Source: Clostridiales bacterium
GTDB taxonomy: Bacteria > Bacillota > Clostridia > SK-Y3
Direction: 5' to 3'
Assembly (NCBI GenBank): GCA_030156665.1
Contig: JASGMB010000014.1
Coordinates: 1 to 47,215, forward strand
Length of the DNA stretch: 47,215 nt
In this document: positions 1 through 7,990 of the stretch, piece after piece
How positions within the stretch are numbered: the first letter of the stretch is position 1
Layout of the letters: every line of letters begins with the position of its first letter
The notes under the pieces: generated by a model
The model's database searches: none
What the model saw: the letters and a program-made list of their open reading frames with translations, nothing else
What the model was told of the DNA's origin: nothing
Program-made: the position numbers and the translations under genes

Positions 1-198
1 GTATTTTTTCACAACATCCTGAGCAGGAGTATCAAGCATATCCGTGATAATAAACCTAGTGTTTTTGATAGATGCATTGTAGCCGTTTTTGACTATGGAT
101 ATCTTAACATTGCTAACACCGGGAATAAAAACGGTTACTGCTTTGATATAAAATTCTGTCACAGGATATATTTGGAAGAAGAAACCTCTTTCATGAAA
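1..198 (-). pseudogene. Open reading frame running off the left edge, no start codon
   Basis: On the minus strand a stop-free frame of about 66 codons enters from the left edge and ends upstream at a stop codon (199-201) without any ATG. Its translation has normal protein composition, for example the stretch VTEFYIKAVTVFIPGVSN, so it may be the beginning of a real gene that has lost its start, or a fragment. A short ATG frame at 182-195 reads into a neighbouring phase and could be the original start displaced by a frameshift. I do not recognise the family, and its 3' part lies outside the window. Confidence 0.3.
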
Positions 199-597
199 TT
201 ATTGCTAATTTTCAATTTGTATCCCTGCTAAAAATATAGCATAAATGATATACATAATGTATCTGTAAATGTTGGAAAAGAGTTAAATACGAATTTGAAT
301 GTGCGTAAAATTTTTAGTTTTCAAGGTATCTAGAATACGTACAACTACTGGTATTGCTATAATTATCCTCTATAGGAATAATCGCTATACATAGAGAAAT
401 ATACGAAACATAGGAAAACTTTTGTTTCCAATTAACAGGAAAATATATCAATAATTTTCCTATAAATTATTTCTTGACAAGATAGGTACACTATCTATCA
501 CAAAATTCATTATTGAACCTTATAAAATTTGCGAGGAGGAATTTGTTAAATATTTCTTCAAAAAAATTAAATGCGCCCTAGTATTTCAACTCATTTG
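199..597. other. AT-rich intergenic stretch with a possible operator
   Basis: No convincing gene is seen in this 400-base stretch. A consensus -35 hexamer TTGACA stands at 474-479 and runs into an imperfect inverted repeat GATAGGTA (481-488) / TATCTATC (492-499), which looks like a repressor site. No good -10 hexamer follows at the right spacing; TATCAC at 496-501 is the nearest. A good ribosome binding site (GAGGAGGA, 533-540) is followed by a TTG codon, but that frame stops after 12 codons, so it is at most a remnant of a lost gene. Confidence 0.35.
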
Positions 598-625
598 ACA
601 CAACAGCCTTTTTGTGTTATTTTAT
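598..625 (+). terminator. Short hairpin with U-rich tail
   Basis: ACACAA (598-603) pairs with TTGTGT (612-617) and is followed by TATTTTATT. It would end transcription coming from the left, before the fmdE-like operon promoter. Confidence 0.45.
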
Positions 626-650
626 TATAGTAAATTAAAACCAAGAAGGT

Positions 651-681
651 TTTAGAAAAATATAGCTTTTATTTATATAAT
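651..681 (+). promoter_or_regulatory. Probable promoter of the fmdE-like operon
   Basis: A perfect -10 hexamer TATAAT lies at 676-681 with a weak -35 (TTTAGA, 651-656, 19-base spacer, or TAGAAA, 653-658, 17-base spacer). Transcription would begin near 688, at the foot of the leader hairpin. Confidence 0.5.
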
Positions 682-686
682 AACAG

Positions 687-738
687 AACCACGAAGGGAT
701 GCTGTAAGGAACAGCTCTTTTTGTGGTTTTTATTTTTT
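687..738 (+). terminator. Leader hairpin with U tract ahead of the fmdE-like gene
   Basis: AACCAC (687-692) pairs with GTGGTT (723-728); GAAGGGA (693-699) pairs with TCTTTTT (716-722) using several G-U pairs; GCTGT (701-705) pairs with ACAGC (711-715) around an AAGGA loop. The result is an 18-bp stem with one bulged base (T700), followed by TTTTTATTTTTT. It has the form of an intrinsic terminator yet sits between the best promoter and the first gene, so it may act as an attenuator. The ribosome binding site AAGGAGG follows directly. Confidence 0.6.
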
Positions 739-754
739 CTTAAGGAGGATCAGA

Positions 755-1279
755 ATGGATAAAGAATTATGGAAAAGATCAGTTGAATTTCACGGACATG
801 AGTGTCCCGGACTTGCTATAGGCTTCAAGGCCTGTGAAGCAGCTATGGAAAAGATGGGGATTAAATTTTCATCCGATGAAGAAATTGTTTGCGTCACTGA
901 AAACGATGCGTGCGGTGTGGATGCAGTCCAGGTTATCACAGGTTGCACTTTTGGGAAAGGAAACCTGATATACAGGGGTACGGGTAAAATGGCTTTCAGC
1001 TTTTTCAACCGGACTAGCGGCGAAAGCCTTCGTATGATTTTGAAGCCCTTTAAGGGCGAAATGGACCGCAAACAGCGACAGGAGTATATATTAAACTCAC
1101 CGGTCGAGGATATTTTTGATTTTAAGAAGCCGCCCTTTGAAATACCGGAAAAGGCAAGACTGTTTACCACCATTGCGTGTGAAAGCTGCGGAGAGGGCGC
1201 TCCCGAACACAAAATTAGAATCAGTGAAGGTAAAAAAGTCTGCCTTGACTGCTTCAAGGACTATTCGAGAGGTTGGTAG
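755..1279 (+). CDS. FmdE-family protein with C-terminal zinc ribbon
   Basis: 174 residues of the FmdE family (named after the tungsten formylmethanofuran dehydrogenase operon of methanogens; no enzymatic reaction is firmly assigned). The family signature HGHECPG is at residues 13-19 and a second conserved cysteine region (NDACGVDAVQVITGC) follows near residue 50. The C-terminus carries a two-knuckle zinc ribbon, CESC then CLDC, about 22 residues apart. It starts at an ATG 8-9 bases after AAGGAGGA. It is the first gene of an operon with a methyltransferase and an Opp/Nik-type importer. FmdE genes in anaerobes often lie beside metal or oxyanion transporters, so a role in metal or metallo-cofactor handling is inferred, not shown. 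Confidence 0.85.
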   Translation: MDKELWKRSVEFHGHECPGLAIGFKACEAAMEKMGIKFSSDEEIVCVTENDACGVDAVQVITGCTFGKGNLIYRGTGKMAFSFFNRTSGESLRMILKPFKGEMDRKQRQEYILNSPVEDIFDFKKPPFEIPEKARLFTTIACESCGEGAPEHKIRISEGKKVCLDCFKDYSRGW

Positions 1280-1281
1280 GA

Positions 1282-2103
1282 ATGGACATAAACTATTTTG
1301 AACAGGTTTGGGGCAAAAGAAAAACTGACAAAGCAGCCCGGCAGGTATTCTGGGATAACAGGGCCGAAGAATTCAACGCAAAAACACACAAAAATGAAAA
1401 CGGCAAAAGGCTAAACAGTGTATTGGAACTGCTTATTTCAAAAGGGATGCTAAAAGAAGAGAGAAGTGTTCTGGATGTAGGCTGTGGTCCGGGCAAGTAT
1501 TCTATTGAGTTTGCCAAACATGCAAATAGTGTTACCGGCATTGATATTTCTCCGAGGATGATTGAGTTTGCCATGGAGAATGCAGGGAAAGAAAGCCTTA
1601 ACAATGTATCTTTTGAGTTGCTGGACTGGGAAGAGGTTGACATTAAAGCTATGGGCTGGGAAAAGAAATTTGACCTTGTATTTGCTTCTATGTGCCCGGC
1701 AATAAACAGCAGGAATACCCTTGAGAAAATGGTAGGTGCAAGCAAAAACTGCTGCTTTCTGAGCACTTTTGTTGAAAGGGAGGATTCTGTCAAAGATCAT
1801 TTAAGCAGCTTTATCGACTGGCAGAATGCGAAAAAGGACTTTAGCAAAACCATTTACTCCGCTTTCAATATATTATGGCTGACGGGATTCCGTCCGGAGA
1901 TTACTTATCTAGATACTGAATGGGAGAATGTCTATACCATGGACAGAGCTATAGAGTTATATATTTCCCATTTTGAAATGACACAGCCGTTAAGTACTGA
2001 ACAAAGAGCTTATATTACGGATTATCTCGGACAAATCGCCGAAAATGGTCTGATTAAGGAAAAAACTAAAGCGAAGATTGCATGGATGCACTGGAAAATT
2101 TAA
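1282..2103 (+). CDS. Class I SAM-dependent methyltransferase
   Basis: About 273 residues with a Rossmann-fold methyltransferase core. Motif I is seen as LDVGCGPGKYSIEFA near residue 60, followed by the acidic end of strand 2 (GIDIS) and a motif IV-like region (FDLVFASMCPA). The methyl acceptor is not shown by the sequence. A TTG at 1273 in the same frame overlaps the previous gene, but the ATG at 1282 is preferred because AGAGG lies 9 bases before it. The gene begins 2 bases after the fmdE-like stop and is probably translationally coupled. Its place between FmdE and an importer suggests it modifies the imported compound or a related ligand, which is an inference. Confidence 0.8.
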   Translation: MDINYFEQVWGKRKTDKAARQVFWDNRAEEFNAKTHKNENGKRLNSVLELLISKGMLKEERSVLDVGCGPGKYSIEFAKHANSVTGIDISPRMIEFAMENAGKESLNNVSFELLDWEEVDIKAMGWEKKFDLVFASMCPAINSRNTLEKMVGASKNCCFLSTFVEREDSVKDHLSSFIDWQNAKKDFSKTIYSAFNILWLTGFRPEITYLDTEWENVYTMDRAIELYISHFEMTQPLSTEQRAYITDYLGQIAENGLIKEKTKAKIAWMHWKI

Positions 2104-2121
2104 AGAGACAGGAGTGGAAAG

Positions 2122-3699
2122 ATGTTTTGGAGAATTAAAAACATAATTATTGCAATAGTATTAGCAGGTTTAATGCTGACAGAGATTGCAGGATGCAGCA
2201 ATTCTGAACGGACAGTTAATAAAGATAATGAGTCGAGTAAGCCAGTCGTTATTAGTCTTGAGGGAGGAGACTGGGGGTATCCGACACCGTTTAGTCATTA
2301 CTCGAGAGGGCCTGGAGTATTTAAAATGACATTAATATTCGACAGCCTGCTTGAAAGAGGAGAAAAAGGATATATACCATGGCTTGCGGAAAAATGGGAC
2401 ATTTCCAAGGATGGACTGGAATATACGTTTACGCTTAAGGAAAATGTTAAATGGCATGACGGGGAACCGATGACAGCAGAGGATGTAAAATTCTCATTCG
2501 AGTATTTTGCAAAGCATCCTCCGGTATCAAACGACCTGACGGTTGACGGAAAAAGCTTTATAAAATCGGTGGAAGTGGTGGATGCAAAAACGGTACACAT
2601 CAAGGTGGAAAAACCACTGGCGATAATACTGGGAAAAATAGGCAATGCAAGGATTATTCCTAAGCATATCTGGGAGAAGGTAGACGACCCTCGGAAATTC
2701 AATACGCCTGAGGCTGTAATAGGCACAGGACCGTTTGTGCTTAAGGATTATAGGAAAGAACAGGGCGCATATAAATACGAGGCCTTTAAGGATTTCTGGG
2801 GGCCGAAGCCAAAGGTAGACATACTTCAATTTATTCCGGTCAGCGACAGCGTACTTGCCTTTGACAAAGGAGAAATCGACATTACGGGAATTACACCCGA
2901 CATTCTTTCAAAGTATGAGGGAAACAGGGAATATAAGGTGATGAAAAACCCGGCCTTCTGGGGTTACCGCCTGATTTTCAACATGGAGAAAAGGGCTGAA
3001 TTGAAGGATAAGGAAATCCGCAAGGCCTTTGCCTATGCAATAGATAAAAACGAGCTTGTGGAAAAGGTGGCAAGGAAAGCGGCTGTGCCGGGAAGCGCCG
3101 GATATCTGCCGGTGGACCATATCTGGTACAATAAGGGTGTTAAAAACTACCAATTCAATATCGACAAAGCAAAGGCTTTATTGAAGGGACGGAAGATGTC
3201 ATTTAATCTTCTGATCGGAAATTCAAATGCTGAAATAAGAATAGCGGAGCTTTTAAAAATCAGTCTTGCAAAAGCTGGAATAGAAATCAACGTGAAGAGC
3301 GTGGACATGAAAACGCGGGATGCTGCTGTCAAAAAGGGAAATTATGAGATTGTTTTAACTGGCCATGGAGGATGGGGTAACGATGCAGACCTTTTAAGGA
3401 CAATGTACGCCAAGGAAAAGACGTCCAACCAGAGTCCTTCGGCGGATGGAATACCGGGATACAGCAATGAGCAGATAAATGAGCTTTGCAAGCTCCAATT
3501 GATTGAGATGGACCCGGCCAAAAGAAAAGATATAATATTCAAGCTTCAGGAGCTTATCGCTGAAGAAATCCCTCAAATCCCATTGTATAATACAACCGGA
3601 TACATTGTTTACAGGCCTTATAAATATGATGGATGGAAGTATATGTTTGACCATCACGAAGTAACCCACAACAAACTGTCCTACCTGGATGTGAAGTAA
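2122..3699 (+). CDS. ABC transporter substrate-binding lipoprotein (SBP_bac_5 type)
   Basis: 525 residues of the peptide/nickel solute-binding family (OppA/NikA/DppA). The N-terminus is a lipoprotein signal peptide: a charged start, a hydrophobic core and the lipobox IAGC with the lipidated cysteine at residue 25, so the mature protein would be anchored outside the membrane. Typical family segments are visible, such as LAEKWDISKDGLEYTFTLK and VKWHDGEPMTAEDVKFSFEY. The family binds peptides, nickel chelates, opines or sugars, and ligand choice cannot be read from the motifs. It lies 18 bases behind the methyltransferase gene and 4 bases before the first permease, so it belongs to one operon. 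Confidence 0.9.
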   Translation: MFWRIKNIIIAIVLAGLMLTEIAGCSNSERTVNKDNESSKPVVISLEGGDWGYPTPFSHYSRGPGVFKMTLIFDSLLERGEKGYIPWLAEKWDISKDGLEYTFTLKENVKWHDGEPMTAEDVKFSFEYFAKHPPVSNDLTVDGKSFIKSVEVVDAKTVHIKVEKPLAIILGKIGNARIIPKHIWEKVDDPRKFNTPEAVIGTGPFVLKDYRKEQGAYKYEAFKDFWGPKPKVDILQFIPVSDSVLAFDKGEIDITGITPDILSKYEGNREYKVMKNPAFWGYRLIFNMEKRAELKDKEIRKAFAYAIDKNELVEKVARKAAVPGSAGYLPVDHIWYNKGVKNYQFNIDKAKALLKGRKMSFNLLIGNSNAEIRIAELLKISLAKAGIEINVKSVDMKTRDAAVKKGNYEIVLTGHGGWGNDADLLRTMYAKEKTSNQSPSADGIPGYSNEQINELCKLQLIEMDPAKRKDIIFKLQELIAEEIPQIPLYNTTGYIVYRPYKYDGWKYMFDHHEVTHNKLSYLDVK

Positions 3700-3703
3700 A
3701 GAA

Positions 3704-4681
3704 ATGGGTAAAGGACTACTGAAAAAAGCCTCCGAGTATCTCATAACTTTTTTTATCATAATAACGTTGAACTTTTTTATCCCCAGATTAATGCCCGGGG
3801 ACCCTTTCACGTTTTTATCATCAGAGGAGGGACAGATTACTGTAACCTATACTGAGGAACAAATAGACAAATACAAGGCTTATTACGGACTTGACAAGCC
3901 ATTGTTTGTCCAATACGCAAGTTATATCACAAACCTTTTTAAAGGCAATCTAGGTTACAGTATTTACTATAATGACAGTGTGGTTAGAATTATTGGCAAA
4001 AGAATACCATGGACAGTATCTATTGTTATTATATCTATTATATTAAGCTGCCTGGTGGGCACAATACTTGGAAGCTGGTCGGCCTGGCATCGGAACGGAA
4101 TACCTGACAAGGTTATTTATGCTGTAATGATTCCTATATCAGAAATACCTTCTTTTTTAATAGGAATTTTGTTTCTTTTCATACTTGCCGCAAAGCAGGG
4201 AATATTCCCTCTTTCAGGCGGTATAAGTACATTTGCGGAGTATAATAACCCTGCCGAAAAGGCAGTTGATATTATCCATCATGCTGTTTTACCTGTACTG
4301 ACATTATCAATGACCCGGTTGGGAGAATTCTATCTGCTGTCACGCAACAGCATGGTTTCGGTGCTGTCTAAGGATTATATAAGAACGGCAAAAGCAAAGG
4401 GACTGAACAAGGTGCGCATTATATTCCGGCATGCGCTTAAAAATGCAATGCTGCCCATTGTAACAAGGGTATTTTTATCTCTTGGGGCTATTTTTGGAGG
4501 GGCTATTCTGGTAGAAAATGTATTCAGCTATCCGGGACTAGGGAGGTTGATGAGGGAAGCAGTCATGGTAAGGGATTATGTATTAATCCAGGGAATATTT
4601 ATTTTTATGGCAGTTATGGTTCTGACCATGAATCTATTGGCAGATATCTTATACGTAAAATTAGACCCTAGGGTGAGTTGA
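3704..4681 (+). CDS. ABC transporter permease, OppB/NikB type
   Basis: 325 residues with about six transmembrane segments and the inner-membrane EAA loop near residue 230 (DYIRTAKAKGLNKVRIIFRH), which contacts the ATPase. The N-terminus has the usual conserved RLMPGDPF turn after the first membrane segment. It forms the channel with the next gene. There is no strong ribosome binding site before the ATG, four bases after the lipoprotein stop, so coupling to the upstream gene is likely. Confidence 0.92.
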   Translation: MGKGLLKKASEYLITFFIIITLNFFIPRLMPGDPFTFLSSEEGQITVTYTEEQIDKYKAYYGLDKPLFVQYASYITNLFKGNLGYSIYYNDSVVRIIGKRIPWTVSIVIISIILSCLVGTILGSWSAWHRNGIPDKVIYAVMIPISEIPSFLIGILFLFILAAKQGIFPLSGGISTFAEYNNPAEKAVDIIHHAVLPVLTLSMTRLGEFYLLSRNSMVSVLSKDYIRTAKAKGLNKVRIIFRHALKNAMLPIVTRVFLSLGAIFGGAILVENVFSYPGLGRLMREAVMVRDYVLIQGIFIFMAVMVLTMNLLADILYVKLDPRVS

Positions 4682-5578
4682 ATGGAGTATATAAAATATA
4701 AAAGGGGACATTCCTCAGATATACAGAGGGGGACTTCCTGTAAAGGTGTGTCCAATAACATTATTAAAAAATTTTCTATCACTGGCAAAATAGGTATCAC
4801 AATTGTTTTTCTTTTTTTATTGATAGGAATATTTTCAAATTGTATATCCTTACATCCATATAACGTACCTTCAGGAAGCTCTCTAGAGTCCCCAAGTTTA
4901 GTACACTGGCTGGGTACCGATGATTTGGGAATTGATTTGTGGGCTCAAATCTGCTTTGGTGCAAGAGTCAGCATTATGGTGGGGTTTGGAACAGCTTTGC
5001 TGGCAGGGCTCGGAGGGAGTCTTATAGGCATATTTTCAGGATATTTTGGTGGTTTGACGGATAAAGTTATTATGAGGCTTACCGATATGATGATTGTGCT
5101 CCCTGATTTGCCTGTGATGATTGTACTGGGAGCATTTTTCGGGCCAAGTGTCAGAAATATTATAATTGTCCTGGCCCTGTTTTCCTGGACGGCTCCGGCA
5201 AGAATCGTCCGGTCAAAGGTTATTTCTGTAAAAGAAGAAAAGTATGTAACGGCAGCAAAAAGCTACGGGGCTAACTTTTGGCATCTGACAATAAGACACT
5301 TTCTGCCCAACATACTTCCCATTGTCATGGTAAGTATAATACAGCTCGTAAGCAGAGCCATTGTGGCAGAAGCAGGGCTGGCTTTTTTGGGACTTGGAGA
5401 CCCTACTTCAAAAAGCTGGGGACTGGTTTTAAACCATGCCATCAATTTCAGGGGGATATACTTTACCGACTACTGGAAATGGTGGGTGGTCAGTCCTATT
5501 GCTGCAATTACGCTTTTGGTTACTGCCATGGCATTTATCGGCAGGGATGTTGAAAAAATAGTCAATTCAAAGATATGA
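4682..5578 (+). CDS. ABC transporter permease, OppC/NikC type
   Basis: 298 residues, the second channel subunit of the importer. It has a cytoplasmic N-terminus of about 35 residues, a first membrane segment, the conserved LGTDDLGIDLWAQICFGAR segment after it, further membrane spans, and the EAA loop KYVTAAKSYGANFWHLTIRH near residue 190. It starts directly after the previous stop (TGAATG). Its 3' end overlaps the ATPase gene by ATGA if the first possible start of that gene is used. Confidence 0.92.
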   Translation: MEYIKYKRGHSSDIQRGTSCKGVSNNIIKKFSITGKIGITIVFLFLLIGIFSNCISLHPYNVPSGSSLESPSLVHWLGTDDLGIDLWAQICFGARVSIMVGFGTALLAGLGGSLIGIFSGYFGGLTDKVIMRLTDMMIVLPDLPVMIVLGAFFGPSVRNIIIVLALFSWTAPARIVRSKVISVKEEKYVTAAKSYGANFWHLTIRHFLPNILPIVMVSIIQLVSRAIVAEAGLAFLGLGDPTSKSWGLVLNHAINFRGIYFTDYWKWWVVSPIAAITLLVTAMAFIGRDVEKIVNSKI

Positions 5579-7290
5579 CGAGGTGGATGATGGAAAATAC
5601 AATACTTAGGGTGGAGAATCTTTCAGTGTGCTACAATATGGATAAAAACAGAACTCCGGTTGTAAACGATATTAGCTTCAATCTGGAAAGGGGCAGCAGT
5701 CTCGGAGTCATCGGCGAATCGGGCAGTGGAAAAACTTCTCTTGCCATGGCTATGATGGGGCTTTTAAAGAAACCGGCCACAGTAACAGGGCAAATCCACT
5801 ATGGGGATAACGATTTGAACAGGCTTTCGGAAAAGGAACGGAACTGTTACCGCTGGGGGAAGATTGCCATTGTATTTCAAAACAGTCTGGATGTGTTAAA
5901 CCCCGTCTTGACGGTATATGAGCAAATATCGGAGTGCATACATCAGCATACCGAGCTTAAATCTCAGGAAGCATATAAAAGAGTTGTCCGGCTGCTTGAA
6001 ATGGTGGGGCTTGAGCCTTCATGGAGCAGCTATTATCCTCATCAGCTTTCCGGAGGCATGCGGCAGAGAGTATTGATTGCAATGGCGTTGTCCTGCGAAC
6101 CGGAGGTTTTAATTGTGGATGAACCTACCACCGCGTTAGATGCGATTGCAAAAGATGAGATTATTAAACTCTTGTCAAGGCTTCACAAGGAAAGAAAATT
6201 TGCATTGATGGTTGTATCTCATGAAATGCAGGTTATAGCAAGGCTTACTTCCAGAATAATGGTGATGTATTCCGGCCATATTGTCGAAGAAGGTTTTACA
6301 AAGGACGTTTTGAAGAACCCTATGCACCCTTATACAAGGGGGCTGATTCATGCATCCCCGGCGATAAATCCATACCGTGACCTGTGGGGCATACCGGGGG
6401 AACAGGAAAATAGCAGCACAGGACAATGCCCGTTTTATAACCGCTGCAATCAAAAGGTGGAGCAATGCAGGACAAAAGTGCCGCAGCTTGAGTATGTGTC
6501 CATTGAAAGGAGGGTTGCCTGCAACCGGAAAGGCATCGTTACTCTCCTTCGTGGAGAAGGCATACATAAAAGCTTTGAATTTAAAGGTAAGACAGTCAAG
6601 GCATGCGAAAGTTGCGATATTGAAATTCGTTCAGGGGAAGTAGTGGTGTTGATCGGAGAATCGGGCTCTGGTAAAACCACTCTTGTCGGTATCCTGTCGG
6701 GAATATTGCCGGCAGATAAAGGTGAAGTATTGTTTGAAGGAGAGAAGGTTCAAGGAAATAGTGCTACATGTCGTAAAAACGGAATACAAATTGTTTTTCA
6801 GGACCCGTTCTCGGCTACCAATGAGCATTTGACTATCGGACAGGTGATCAGTGAACCTCTGGATATATTAAAGCTTGGCACAAAAGTAGAACGAGCGGAA
6901 AAAGTAAAACAGGCATTGAAGGATGTTCAGCTACCATACGATGATGAGTTTATTGCAAGAAAATGCTATAGCTTAAGCGGAGGACAGAGGCAGAGAGTAG
7001 CTCTTGCAAGGAGCCTTGTCATGGAGCCGAAGCTTCTGATTGCCGATGAAATAAGTTCGATGCTGGACCCTTCCACGCAGGCCAATGTATTGAGGCTTTT
7101 AAAGGGCTTGCAGAATACAAAAGGCTTTGCCATGCTGTATATCACCCATGATCTGTCTTTGGCTCAAAAGATAGCCGACAGGGTGTATGTAATGTATAAA
7201 GGGAAAATTATCGAGCATGGGCCTGCGGCTGATATCTTTGAATGTCCAAAAGAAAGTTATACCAGCAAACTGGTACAGATGATAACTTGA
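5575..7290 (+). CDS. Fused double ATPase of an Opp/Nik-type importer
   Basis: 571 residues containing two complete ABC ATPase domains in one chain, equivalent to OppD plus OppF (NikD plus NikE). The first half has Walker A GESGSGKTS, signature LSGGMRQR and Walker B DEPTTALD. A cysteine-containing oligopeptide-transporter C-terminal segment (CPFYNRCNQKVEQC) closes this half, near residue 290. The second half repeats Walker A GESGSGKTT, signature LSGGQRQR and Walker B DEISSMLD. The start could be the ATG at 5575, overlapping the permease stop, or the ATGs at 5587/5590 just behind GAGGTGG. All catalytic motifs look intact, so the importer should be functional. The operon may once have continued into the dehydrogenase remnant that follows. 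Confidence 0.92.
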   Translation: MTRWMMENTILRVENLSVCYNMDKNRTPVVNDISFNLERGSSLGVIGESGSGKTSLAMAMMGLLKKPATVTGQIHYGDNDLNRLSEKERNCYRWGKIAIVFQNSLDVLNPVLTVYEQISECIHQHTELKSQEAYKRVVRLLEMVGLEPSWSSYYPHQLSGGMRQRVLIAMALSCEPEVLIVDEPTTALDAIAKDEIIKLLSRLHKERKFALMVVSHEMQVIARLTSRIMVMYSGHIVEEGFTKDVLKNPMHPYTRGLIHASPAINPYRDLWGIPGEQENSSTGQCPFYNRCNQKVEQCRTKVPQLEYVSIERRVACNRKGIVTLLRGEGIHKSFEFKGKTVKACESCDIEIRSGEVVVLIGESGSGKTTLVGILSGILPADKGEVLFEGEKVQGNSATCRKNGIQIVFQDPFSATNEHLTIGQVISEPLDILKLGTKVERAEKVKQALKDVQLPYDDEFIARKCYSLSGGQRQRVALARSLVMEPKLLIADEISSMLDPSTQANVLRLLKGLQNTKGFAMLYITHDLSLAQKIADRVYVMYKGKIIEHGPAADIFECPKESYTSKLVQMIT

Positions 7291-7308
7291 TTGAAAGAAG
7301 GTGATTGA

Positions 7309-7356
7309 ATGCAGACTGTTTTGATTACCGGAGCATCAAAAGGAAAATGTATTTAA
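7309..7356 (+). pseudogene. 5' remnant of a short-chain dehydrogenase gene
   Basis: A good ribosome binding site (GAAGGTGA) is followed by an ATG and 15 codons reading MQTVLITGASKGKCI, then a stop. TVLITGASKG is the start of the NAD(P)-binding motif (TGxxxGIG) of short-chain dehydrogenases. Nothing more of the enzyme follows. It begins 18 bases after the ATPase gene and was probably the next gene of that operon before a deletion. Confidence 0.6.
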
Positions 7357-7364
7357 GTCTATTA

Positions 7365-7415
7365 TTGACAATACATGTTTAAAAGCGTATTATTGTAATG
7401 GGCTTATGCTCATAA
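7365..7415 (+). promoter_or_regulatory. Promoter with a TATGCTCATAA half-site
   Basis: TTGACA (7365-7370), a 17-base spacer and TATTAT (7388-7393) make a near-perfect sigma-A promoter. About eleven bases after the -10 stands TTATGCTCATAA (7404-7415), the same half-site that forms the palindromic promoter at 12759-12798. It would drive the small ORF at 7480 and, before the deletions, the ATPase pair behind it. Confidence 0.6.
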
Positions 7416-7479
7416 CAAAGTAATTAATATATAAGTTTAATTTAATTTAAAGGAGAAAGGGATATACGGGTTTAAAAAA

Positions 7480-7650
7480 ATGAATGCTATGTCGGAATTT
7501 GAGATGCTTATAAATGTCCTTATATATCCAGGGAAAGAGGAGGGGATAACAAAAGCGGAGAATCAAATTGAGATTATAAAGTCTGCTGTTTTTCAGCTGG
7601 GAAGAAACATTGGCCGTGACTATGGAAACCGAAAAAGAGTCAAAATATAA
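7480..7650 (+). CDS. Small hypothetical protein, 56 residues
   Basis: A 56-residue frame beginning MNAMSEFEMLINVLIYPG and ending in basic residues. AAAGGAGAAAGG (7449-7460) precedes it but lies about 19 bases from the ATG, so the true start or reading may differ. The sequence IEIIKSAVFQLGRNIG would form an amphipathic helix. I do not recognise a family. It follows the strong promoter at 7365-7393, and could be an intact small gene or the truncated start of a longer one. Confidence 0.4.
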   Translation: MNAMSEFEMLINVLIYPGKEEGITKAENQIEIIKSAVFQLGRNIGRDYGNRKRVKI

Positions 7651-7682
7651 TTGTTAGTATGTATTGGAACGTATAAGGTTTA

Positions 7683-7699
7683 TTGATAATCATTATCAA
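7683..7699. promoter_or_regulatory. Fur box
   Basis: TTGATAATCATTATCAA is a perfect palindrome containing the 7-1-7 core TGATAAT-C-ATTATCA recognised by the iron regulator Fur. It now stands 12 bases before a truncated MinD-type ATPase, and a broken fur gene lies 0.8 kb downstream. The gene it once controlled is not evident. Confidence 0.75.
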
Positions 7700-7711
7700 T
7701 ATTTCCCGTAG

Positions 7712-7990
7712 CCTACGCCTTTCGGGCTTCATGATCTCAAAATTGCCGTGCAGCTTGTCAGAAAGATGGGAATACCATTTGGGATTGTATTAAATAAAGC
7801 ATCGGATAACAGCAGGTTAATACACGATTTTTGCCGGAATGAAGGTATTGAGCTTTTGATGGAAATACCTTTTTCGCAGGAAATAGCCGAGGAGTATTCT
7901 AAAGGTACCCTTCCTGTTACGAATAATGATTTTTGGAAAGAAAAATTTGGAAAGCTCTATGAAAAGATTGAAAGGGGTGCCGGTAAATGA
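7712..7990 (+). pseudogene. 3' remnant of a MinD-family ferredoxin ATPase
   Basis: The frame directly after a TAG at 7709-7711 reads PTPFGLHDLKIAVQLVRKMG, which matches the switch II/late core of MinD/ParA-superfamily ATPases that carry an inserted ferredoxin domain. It then continues to a natural end in FGKLYEKIERGAGK. The Walker A and ferredoxin part, well over 150 residues, is missing. An ATG at 7748 is only an internal methionine. The stop overlaps the start of the next ATPase (ATGA, 7987-7990), the usual tandem arrangement of this pair. Confidence 0.75.

Noticed and set aside
543-581. TTG-started frame behind GAGGAGGA at 533
   Set aside because: Only 12 codons before a stop and no recognisable continuation.
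687-738. Leader of the fmdE operon as a molybdenum-cofactor or NiCo riboswitch
   Set aside because: Only one simple stem-loop is present; the multi-helix junctions of those classes are absent.
790-1257. Long minus-strand frame opposite the fmdE-like gene, and similar antisense frames over other genes
   Set aside because: They are mirror frames of well supported genes, lack ribosome binding sites and match no family pattern.
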